From NCBI GenBank assembly GCA_039925965.1, contig JBDSXW010000045.1:36650-100649 (forward strand): a stretch of DNA of 64,000 nucleotides. The letters run 5' to 3'. This document shows positions 35,896 to 44,400 of this stretch, in pieces. The notes under the pieces are model-generated. The model was not told where the DNA came from. It saw only the letters and a list, made by a program, of their open reading frames with translations, and did no database searches. How positions within the stretch are numbered: the first letter of the stretch is position 1; each line of letters begins with the position of its first letter. A program made the position numbers and the translations under genes. The stretch is from JAZKFT01 sp039925965 (GTDB taxonomy: Bacteria; Bacteroidota; Bacteroidia; Chitinophagales; Chitinophagaceae).

Positions 35896-38118
35896 TTATG
35901 GCTCCAGCGCGAATGCTGCGGAAGCGGATTTGTCGAGGTAATCTAACCTCGAAGTGCCGTTGATCGCTAACGCATACACATGCAGGAACTCAGCGAAGGC
36001 GGCTTTTTGCTCAGCGGCACAACTACCCAGCAGAGCGTTAGGGTGGAAAGTTTTGGTATACCTGCCATTGATATCACAGGCATAAAAATTCGCCCTGTTA
36101 TTTACAAAGCCGCTTGCATTTGTGATCGCCGGAACACCATCATCATCGCAGGTGCCTTTTTGTATGGAGAAACCAAATTCCCCAAGTCCATGCGGATGGT
36201 ATGCTTTGAATCCAATTTCAATATTGGCTGTGTTATTTCCATAGTTAACAAATCCACAGCAGGATGGGGAAGCGGGAACCCCGTTAAGATTGAGCTTATA
36301 AACAGCGGCTTCCACTGGCTGGTTATCGATGCGTACTTTCATTTTAAATGCGGTGGTCATCTGCGTAAGCAGGTTATAGTCGGCCAGCATTTTTGTTGGG
36401 GCAAATACCGACGGGGAGAAAGTGTTCATCTCCGGAACCTGGAATTTACTACGGTGCACTGTAAGCCTGTTGCCAGCGGCATCGTACAACTCCATGCGGA
36501 ATTCATACATGCCATCGCCCGCCAGCGAATTGCTGTCGAAAGAAATAGTATCGGTATCCTGGTTCCACTGCGGCGAGGTGCGGGTAATATTAAACGGCGG
36601 CATGGCAGGACTCACCGGCGGTACGATATAGCAATTGTCTGTAGTACTCACTGTTTGCGCACCCAGGCTTACATTATCGTAAGCGATATGTTTAAAATTA
36701 AAAATATCAAGGTACTCATAACTGTATTGCTTGGAAACGCCGCCGCTGAAATCTACAAAATCGCTGTCGGCCGGTGTAGCGTTCACTGGTGTAAGATCAG
36801 GCATATGGGTTTTGCACCATTTCCATTTGTAATACACAGCACCGGTGGCCCGCAAGCCGCTGCTAAACTGAACCCTGAAACTAAGCCCGCCGCCAAAGGG
36901 ACGTTTGTAGTCATCCACGGCTGTTGATCCATTGCCTACACTGGCATCGCTCATGCCGAATCGATCCATCGAAGGTGTTGGCTGTGGTGCTGTGTTGTTG
37001 GGTATGGGCTGCATAAAACTTTCCTGCTTAATGCGGCTTACACTGGCGCCATCACCAATCGTTTTGATCCATACCAGTTCGCCTGGCAACACATCCTGGC
37101 ACTCCCACCGCACCCGTTCGTCGGTAAGCCTGATGGTCACTTCCGTGCCACATTTATAATCCCACCAGGTATTGCAGGGAATATTTGGTTTATACACCGT
37201 CGTCCAAACGCCGTTGATCTGGCATTCAACCCAGAAATACAGGTCAGGCACATCGCCACCAGCTATGTAGGCAATGTTGGTATCAAAGCGGCCATTCATA
37301 TCTGTATACACTGTTTTTAATTCGTCGAGACGGTACAGCCATGGCCAGATAAACGGATAGTAGCAGAAATAGGGATGGAAAATAGCTAGATTTTGAGCCA
37401 CGCTGGCACGTATCAGGTTGGCATTCCCAGAAAGTAAGGTCCTTTTGATACCCTCATTTACTGGCACTTGGGCTTTTAACGCCGAAGCTGTTATTTGCAA
37501 ATTGGTCAGGCTGTTAAACAGGTTGGCATTGGTTAAAGTTGCCAGCCTGGAGCTGATGACATTCGTGCTCAAAGGCGATGGATCAGGAAATGGCTTGGGG
37601 ATCCTGATCGGGATTTCCGGTTTCAGGATAATATCCGGGATGCGAAGAATGATATTATCCGGAATTTTATTGAGCCAGAAAAGGATGCGGTCAATATCGC
37701 AAATATGCACCCGGGCCCTGCAGATAGGCTTGTCGCCGCTAACACGGTGGATATTGAAATTTTTGATAACCGTTCCTTTCACATTACAAATAACCCATTT
37801 CCATAAGGTTGGGAATTTGATAGGAATGGCAGCGGTGATCAGCTTGTTTTTTTCCCAGTTAACCGAGGGTTCAAAAGGCTGAAATTTCAGTACATCATCG
37901 ATGGTCCTTACTTTTTCTACACTAGGATCGCCGGCAGGTACTATAAAGAAACGTACTTCGGAGCCGGGCAATCCGAAATCATTAAATGTGGCTTTATGGG
38001 CAGTAACTTCCTGCCTGTCTAATAACTTTCCGCCACGGCTAAAGGCGTAGGCGTAGAGCTTAATCGGATCGGCCACCGGGCTTTCGAAATTTACCGGTAA
38101 TGTGATTTGTGTGGGCAT
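35896..38118 (-). CDS. Large orphan protein with split carboxypeptidase-regulatory-like domain
   Basis: The 740-residue product starts MPTQITLPVNFESPVADPIK and has no signal peptide or membrane helix. It is rich in Trp, Tyr and Cys. A likely Ig-like/transthyretin-like fold appears split: ICRARVHICDID near residue 130 looks like its first strand, and VYTDMNGRFDTNI (about residues 270-282) like the conserved TDxxGxF turn, with a helical 130-residue insertion between (WLNKIPDNIILRIPDII, IKRTLLSGNANLIRASVAQN). Later parts are beta-rich (EFRMELYDAAGNRLT, SPSCCGFVNYGNN, FYACDINGRYTKTF). I do not recognise the family and assign no function. It stands alone between large intergenic gaps (945 and 825 bp). 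Confidence 0.75.
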   Translation of the reverse strand: MPTQITLPVNFESPVADPIKLYAYAFSRGGKLLDRQEVTAHKATFNDFGLPGSEVRFFIVPAGDPSVEKVRTIDDVLKFQPFEPSVNWEKNKLITAAIPIKFPTLWKWVICNVKGTVIKNFNIHRVSGDKPICRARVHICDIDRILFWLNKIPDNIILRIPDIILKPEIPIRIPKPFPDPSPLSTNVISSRLATLTNANLFNSLTNLQITASALKAQVPVNEGIKRTLLSGNANLIRASVAQNLAIFHPYFCYYPFIWPWLYRLDELKTVYTDMNGRFDTNIAYIAGGDVPDLYFWVECQINGVWTTVYKPNIPCNTWWDYKCGTEVTIRLTDERVRWECQDVLPGELVWIKTIGDGASVSRIKQESFMQPIPNNTAPQPTPSMDRFGMSDASVGNGSTAVDDYKRPFGGGLSFRVQFSSGLRATGAVYYKWKWCKTHMPDLTPVNATPADSDFVDFSGGVSKQYSYEYLDIFNFKHIAYDNVSLGAQTVSTTDNCYIVPPVSPAMPPFNITRTSPQWNQDTDTISFDSNSLAGDGMYEFRMELYDAAGNRLTVHRSKFQVPEMNTFSPSVFAPTKMLADYNLLTQMTTAFKMKVRIDNQPVEAAVYKLNLNGVPASPSCCGFVNYGNNTANIEIGFKAYHPHGLGEFGFSIQKGTCDDDGVPAITNASGFVNNRANFYACDINGRYTKTFHPNALLGSCAAEQKAAFAEFLHVYALAINGTSRLDYLDKSASAAFALEP

Positions 38119-38836
38119 AAAATGGATTTTATTGGTTATGAATAAATAGCATGTAAAAAAGAGGTATTGGCTGGAAAGCCCTGCCCGTTGAGGTTATACC
38201 ACAAAATGAAGGAACCAGATCATGGATATTTATTAAACCGGTTTTTCATTTTGGTTGTGCAATATGAACAGAAGATGGCATAAATTTATTGTTCAATTAG
38301 CAATGCGTTCATTTGGTGGAGCGAGTGAATTTATCCCATGGAGTAGCATGATTTTTTTTATATACTATCCGTGTTGTGCAAATATTTTTTTAAGGCGTTC
38401 GTTACGGATGCGAATTAATACTAGACGCGATCTGGGCGAAGCGGCTTTTTATATACTATGAAAAATGGTTACTAATAAAGGGCCATTCATATAATTATTT
38501 TTAGGAAACTGCATGTAAGTGGCTTACCGCTCCAGTTTGAGAAATGACGAATCATCCTGTCCGCCAAGGGGTGCCGGGATCTTCCGGGGCACCAGGGCCT
38601 GCTATACCCGAAAAAAAGTAATCCATGCTTGCAGGAAGCCGTGAAATAGACGTCAGGAATAAGCATTCGGGCGCGATCGGGTGCCAGGCCGGTGTGAGCC
38701 GCAATTTGGAATGCCTGGTTTCTCACGCCGGATCAAATGTTATTCAGGTGATCTACCCTGCCAGTTCAGCAAAAGGTGAGCCTGCTATTTTTTCTTACCG
38801 CCTGTTATACTTCTTATTTTCCCATTACCTTCGAAG
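38119..38836. other. Intergenic stretch without a supported gene
   Basis: The 38119-38836 spacer separates divergent genes. Its short ORFs (for example 38255-38461 rightward, 38487-38726 leftward) lack coding signs. Visible structure is limited to a GGTGCC ... GGCACC hairpin near 38570-38595 and a GGCCGGTGTGAG ... CTCACGCCGG pairing near 38690-38735. The promoter of the leftward 740-residue protein must lie near 38120-38200 but I could not fix it. Confidence 0.5.
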
Positions 38837-38866
38837 CAAAATTAGTTGCATAGCTAACTAATTTTG
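38837..38866 (+). promoter_or_regulatory. MarR-type operator overlapping a TAnnTTTG -7 element
   Basis: CAAAATTAGTT (38837-38847) and AACTAATTTTG (38856-38866) are a perfect 11-bp inverted repeat with an 8-base centre GCATAGCT; the core TTAGTTGCATAGCTAACTAA is of the MarR-family operator type. The last eight bases, TAATTTTG (38859-38866), exactly fit the Bacteroidota -7 element, so a bound repressor would block the promoter of the FadN-like gene starting at 38944. No MarR gene lies in the window. Confidence 0.65.
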
Positions 38867-38943
38867 CCGGGCGCAGTGGTCGGGGACAAGCATCCTGACA
38901 CCTGGACCTGGACCTTGATCCTTAAAAATTTAAATGGCCTCAC

Positions 38944-41343
38944 ATGAATCGTTCGATCAAAAAAGTAGCCGTGCTTGGCAGCGGTGTTATGGGCAGTCGT
39001 ATTGCCTGTCATTTTGCTGGCATCGGTGTGCAGGTGTTGCTGCTCGATATTGTGCCTCGGGAATCTAATGCAGCAGAGCTTGCCAAAGGGTTAACGATTG
39101 AAAAGCCAGCCGTGCGTAACCGCATAGTAAATGAAGCGCTGGGCACGGCGCTCAAAAGCAACCCCAGCCCGGTTTTTACAAAAGACGTGGCCAAACTGAT
39201 TAAAACGGGGAATTTTACAGACAACATGGCGGAGATTGCCCAATGTGATTGGGTAATTGAAGTGGTAATTGAAAGGCTTGATATTAAGAAAAGCGTGTAC
39301 GAACAGGTGGAACAGTATCGCAAACCTGGTACACTCATCACATCCAATACTTCAGGCATCCCTATTCACATGCTCAGCGAGGGGAGAAGCGAAGATTTTA
39401 AAAGAAACTTTTGTGGCACGCACTTTTTTAATCCGCCCAGATACCTGCGATTGCTGGAAATTATCCCTACGCCGGACACCGACCCCGCCATTGTGGATTT
39501 CCTGATGCATTATGGGGATCTCTACCTTGGTAAAACAACGGTGCTTTGTAAGGATACCCCGGCATTTATAGCCAACCGGGTGGGTGTTTTCAGTATGATG
39601 GCGGTGATGAAAGTGATGGAGCAACTGGGACTCAATACTGATGAAATAGACGCATTGACGGGTCCGGTAATTGGCAGGCCTAAGTCTGCTACCTTCCGCA
39701 CAGCTGATGTGGTAGGTATCGATACCCTGGTGAAAGTAGCCCAGGGCGTAGCTGCTAATTGTCCGGATGATGAAGCAAAGGAGATTTTTACCATACCAGC
39801 CTGGCTGCAAAAAATGGTGGATAATAACTGGCTCGGCGACAAGACCAAACAGGGCTTTTTTATGATGGATAAAAGCCAGGGCAAAAAGGATATCCTGACA
39901 CTTAACCTGCAAACCTTTGAATATGCTCCCAAAAGCAAACCCAGATTTGCGACACTCGAAACAGCAAAGCCCGTAGATGACCTTCGTGCCCGGCTTAAAA
40001 TGCTGGTAGCGGGTACCGACAAGGCCGGTGAGTTTTATCGTTTGTTTCACTACCATCTGTTTTCTTATATCAGCCACCGTATACCTGAGATTAGTGATGA
40101 ATTATACCGGATCGACGATGGCATGATGGCCGGCTTTGGCTGGGAAATCGGCGCCTTTGAAACTTGGGATTTGCTGGGTGTTGCAAAAACTACAGAAGCT
40201 ATGAAAGCTGCTGGTTTTAAGGTTGCCCCCTGGGTGGACGAATTCATTGCCGCAGGCAATAAAACCTTTTACAAAATAGACGCTGGCAAACGGAAGTATT
40301 ACGATGTAGCCACAAAGACTTATAAGGAAATGCCTGGTGGCGAGTCGTTCCTGATCATGAGCAATAAAGCTGATAAAATTGTTTGGAAAAACAGCGATTG
40401 CACCGCCTACGATTTGGGCGATGATATACTTGGCCTGCAGTGGAATACTAAAATGAATACGATTGGCAGTGGGGTGCTGGATGGCATTCAAAAAACGATT
40501 GCGCGGGCAGAAGAGAGTTTTAAAGGACTAGTGATAGCGAATGATGGACCCAATTTTAGTCTTGGCGCAAATGTGGGCATGATATTTATGTATGCCGCGG
40601 AACAGGAATATGATGAACTCGATATGGCCGTTCGCATTTTCCAGAATACCACCATGCGGATCCGCTATTCTTCCATACCGGTGGTGGTAGCACCACATGG
40701 CATGGCGCTTGGAGGTGGCTGCGAAATAAGCCTTCACGCTGATAAAATACAGGCTGCTGCTGAAACTTATATTGGCTTGGTAGAACTGGGTGTGGGCCTG
40801 ATACCCGGCGGCGGCGGTACCAAGGAATTTGCCCTGCGTGCCGGCGATGAATATTGTGAGGGGGAGATTGAAATAGAGCCATTAAAACGCCGTTTTATGA
40901 CTATTGGCATGGCCAAAGTAGCTACCAGCGCTCAGGAGGCGTACGACCTGGGTATTATGCGAAGGGGGAAGGATGAGATCAGTATGAATATCAACCGACG
41001 AATTGCTGATGCGAAAAACAGCGCCATTGAAATATGGAATGAAGGCTATACGATGCCTGTTCAGCGCACGGATATCAAAGTGCTTGGCCGGGGTGCCCTG
41101 GGTGCATTGTATGCCGGACTTAACGGCATGAAGTTGGGTAATTATATTACAGAACATGATGAAAAGATCGCAAAAAAACTAGCCTACGTTATGTGCGGCG
41201 GCGACCTGAGTGAAGCCACCGTGGTAAGTGAGCAATATTTACTGGATATCGAGAGGGAAGCATTCCTGAGTCTCTGCGGCGAAAGGAAAACACTGGAAAG
41301 GATTCAGAGTGTTTTGAAAGGTGGCAAGCCGGTAAGAAATTAG
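38944..41343 (+). CDS. FadN-like 3-hydroxyacyl-CoA dehydrogenase / enoyl-CoA hydratase
   Basis: The 799-residue protein carries the beta-oxidation pair in the order dehydrogenase then hydratase, as in B. subtilis FadN and unlike FadB. The NAD-binding domain starts VAVLGSGVMGSRIACHFAG; TSNTSGIPI and GTHFFNPPRYLRLLEII (residues 159-175) are the dehydrogenase active-site region with the catalytic His, followed by the 3HCDH C-domain (AFIANRVG). The hydratase domain (about 485-720) has SLGANVGMIF and HGMALGGGCEISLHAD, the oxyanion-hole pattern. It should hydrate enoyl-CoA and oxidise 3-hydroxyacyl-CoA during fatty-acid degradation. The usual MarR regulator and thiolase genes are not adjacent here. 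Confidence 0.93.
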   Translation: MNRSIKKVAVLGSGVMGSRIACHFAGIGVQVLLLDIVPRESNAAELAKGLTIEKPAVRNRIVNEALGTALKSNPSPVFTKDVAKLIKTGNFTDNMAEIAQCDWVIEVVIERLDIKKSVYEQVEQYRKPGTLITSNTSGIPIHMLSEGRSEDFKRNFCGTHFFNPPRYLRLLEIIPTPDTDPAIVDFLMHYGDLYLGKTTVLCKDTPAFIANRVGVFSMMAVMKVMEQLGLNTDEIDALTGPVIGRPKSATFRTADVVGIDTLVKVAQGVAANCPDDEAKEIFTIPAWLQKMVDNNWLGDKTKQGFFMMDKSQGKKDILTLNLQTFEYAPKSKPRFATLETAKPVDDLRARLKMLVAGTDKAGEFYRLFHYHLFSYISHRIPEISDELYRIDDGMMAGFGWEIGAFETWDLLGVAKTTEAMKAAGFKVAPWVDEFIAAGNKTFYKIDAGKRKYYDVATKTYKEMPGGESFLIMSNKADKIVWKNSDCTAYDLGDDILGLQWNTKMNTIGSGVLDGIQKTIARAEESFKGLVIANDGPNFSLGANVGMIFMYAAEQEYDELDMAVRIFQNTTMRIRYSSIPVVVAPHGMALGGGCEISLHADKIQAAAETYIGLVELGVGLIPGGGGTKEFALRAGDEYCEGEIEIEPLKRRFMTIGMAKVATSAQEAYDLGIMRRGKDEISMNINRRIADAKNSAIEIWNEGYTMPVQRTDIKVLGRGALGALYAGLNGMKLGNYITEHDEKIAKKLAYVMCGGDLSEATVVSEQYLLDIEREAFLSLCGERKTLERIQSVLKGGKPVRN

Positions 41344-41370
41344 AAGATATTACGAAAAAGGTAGTCAGGA

Positions 41371-41427
41371 TTAGTCAAATAAAAAGAGGTTGCTCCGTTT
41401 GGGAGCAACCTCTTTTTATTTGACTAA
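41371..41427. terminator. Very long perfect terminator hairpin (26-bp stem)
   Basis: A perfect 26-bp inverted repeat (TTAGTCAAATAAAAAGAGGT at its start, closing GTTTG loop) places AAAAAGAGGTTGCTCC against GGAGCAACCTCTTTTT, so it works as a terminator on both strands, for the FadN-like gene and the convergent giant gene. A second 8-bp hairpin (ACCCTGCC/GGCAGGGT, 41452-41482) lies just beyond. Confidence 0.85.
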
Positions 41428-41495
41428 AATGTGATTTTACTTCTACGGCAAACCCTGCCACCACCAATTGCAACGGCAGGGTGTAACAAGAACGA

Positions 41496-44400
41496 CTAAG
41501 GCAGCTGCTCCAGGAAGAAGTCGTAGTTGTAATCAGCGCCTGTATTGAGGCCGTATAAAAGCAACTGTACAAACACCTGGAACGAATCATCATTTGGCGC
41601 AGTGTATTTCACTTTACTGTTCATATCCACATCGCCTGCTATGTAACCGTAGCCAAAATCGAAATTATAATCAGAGCCGGTATTACCAGAGTGTTGCAAT
41701 GTATTCGTAAAAATCCGGAACAGATCATCATTTGGCGCTGTGTATTTGATCTTCTTATCACTATTGGCATTGCCTGCCCAAAGCGCACGTTTTCCATCAG
41801 ATAGTGTTTTCATTTCGTAGCCATCGTAACCAGGCTGATTCCATAAATCAACTGCAGTCATTGTTGTAAAATCTACCACCCCACCACAATTAAGGGTGGC
41901 AGCGGGCACAGGTAATGCCGTCATAGCACCCAGGTGGTTGCGATGACGAACTGCCACAAAATAATCGCCTGGCGGCAGTGTTGGGAATTGGACACAACTG
42001 CTACCATCGATATCCACCACTGTACCATCTCTTTCTACAATCGCTGAACGAGTGGCCACTACTGTAGCAGGGACGGTCTTATCATGCATTTCAATAAAGA
42101 TCCAGTCAACGGCAGACGCATTACCGCGGCTGCTAAACATCGCCGCAGAATCGATCACGGTTTGTAGTTCGGTATTTGTGCCATCACCAACCCGGGTAAA
42201 CAGGGTGTTGTATTGGCTATTATAAGTATATGGGTCCTTTAACGGTATATAGTTGGCTCCTGTAAACGGACTGTTACGAAGGTCGTCCCGCATGGTGCTT
42301 TCAAAACCAACCCCATTGCCCAGCGTGGCTCCTTGAAGAAGTACTCTGAGTTGTAAACCGACACCGCCTGGCTGCACATTTATGTGAAGCGTTGCGCTGT
42401 CGCACATAATGCCATCACATACCTTATAGCCAAAATCGACCGGGCCGATGAAGCCACTTACTGGAGTGAAAGTATAACTACCATCACTATTGAGTACCAG
42501 GGTACCCTTACCTGGGACGGTGGTATTTTGGGTTGTTACAGCTAATGGGCCGCCACCACTGCTATTATCATTTGCCAATACACCCTTGGCTGCCGTTGCT
42601 GAAACAGGCTGGCCCTGCTTCGTGGTGTTATTATCATCGCTGGCGGCAATATTGGTTGGCGCTTCAGGAGGCAGTACATTGATAATAGCCAATGCGGTGG
42701 TGCAGAGCCCGCCAGGGGTTTCACATACCTGGTAAACGACAGTATCTTTTCCGTAGAATCCGGCGGCAGGAGTATATACCATGTTTCCACTGGCGTCGAT
42801 AGATGACACAACTCCATGGGAAGGCCCGGTTACAACGGATGGAGTGCCAAGGGTGCCACCCGTATTACCAGCCAGGTCGTTAGCCTTCAGATTTAATGTA
42901 ACCGGAACCGGTGAAGTCGGGCTGCCCTTAACTGAGGCCTGGTCCGGATTGGCCATTGGCCTATTGGTATTGCTGAGTGGATCGTTTACCGTGATTTTAA
43001 GGCTTTCATTTTTACAAACTGAACCTGGTGAAGGTGTGCAAATTGTCACGGTGTAGATGTAGACTCCTGGAACTGCAGTAACAAAGCTGTAGGTTCCATC
43101 CGGGTTCAGTGTTGGCAAATCAGTTGATGGATTTCCCGGAGATGCTGTTGGTGCACTAATTGTGCTACCCTCAGGGAATTGGTCGTTGGTAGCCATGCTA
43201 CCAGTAACGGGCACATTTACTGAGGTCAGGTTCTCATCAGGATTGAGGTCAAATGGTTTGACAAGGATATGAATAGTAGCGCTATCGCAGGTCATGTCGT
43301 CGCATACCCGATAGCCAAAATCTACAGGACCAGTGAATCCCGGTATAGGTGTAAAAGTGTAGGTGCCATCGCTATTCAGCATCAATGTCCCTTTTCCTGC
43401 AATGGTGGTGTCTTGTGGAACAGCGGTTGGAGCGGGTTTCTCCGGATCACCATCGTTTGTAACAGCATTCCCTGAAACCGGGAAGTCGGCAAATGTTTCC
43501 GAAAAATCATCGACCCCGAGCGAACCGAAAGTTGACGAGGGTGGCCGAACATAGAATATCTGGTAAGCACTGGAGCATAAAGAAGGAATTCCATTATCGC
43601 AAACCGTGTATTCTATAGAATCCGTTCCCACAAAGCCGGTTGGTGGCGTGTAATGGGTATCTCCGGTGGCCGCATCGACTGTAACCGTACCGCCCTTTGC
43701 TGTATTGCCGGCGGCGACCCCATTCATGTCTCTAACAGTAACACTACCAGGTACCAGGCTTTTGCCTGGACCTGCCGCATCATTGGCCAACGTATGTACC
43801 GTAACTGGGGTGTTGAACGGTACGTTTGTAATATCCGGGTTGGCGACAGGTGGCTGTGGGCCCTGGCCAGGTAAGAAGAGTGAATTAATTACCAAAAGTT
43901 CGGTGGGGCATGGTGGTGCCTGCGCAGGTGCGCAAACCTGTATCTGGAAGTAGTAAACCCCAACTGCCGATGGCGTAAATGTGTAACTGCCATCGCTGTT
44001 AACAAACGGTAAGCTGCCGCTTGGATTGCCGGGTGCAGCAACAGGGCTGCCGTAGGTAGTACCGGGAGGAACGTTGTCATTAGTATGTGTATTGCCGCTC
44101 ACCTGTACGTTTACAAAAGTGACGTTGAAATCTGCTCTTGTACAAGATCTGATTATCACATTTACAGGCGTCGTTACCAGGCTGTAGCAGTCTTTTACGG
44201 CATCGTAATAATAAGCATAGTAGGTGCCGGTTGTAGCTGCAGTAGGTGTAGGATATGGGCTGCCGGAATGAGTGGCATTAGTAAACCAGACCAGGCTTGA
44301 ACCTACCGGAGTTGTGCTGGTGACATAGGAGTTTAAATTTACCGTTGCATCGGGGCAAACGTTGGTCGCAGGAGCACCATTAATGACCGCTGCGTTTAAC

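Noticed and set aside
38255..38461. 68-residue rightward ORF
   Set aside because: No family, poor composition (Arg/Phe/Ile run), no start context, and it lies in palindrome-rich spacer DNA.
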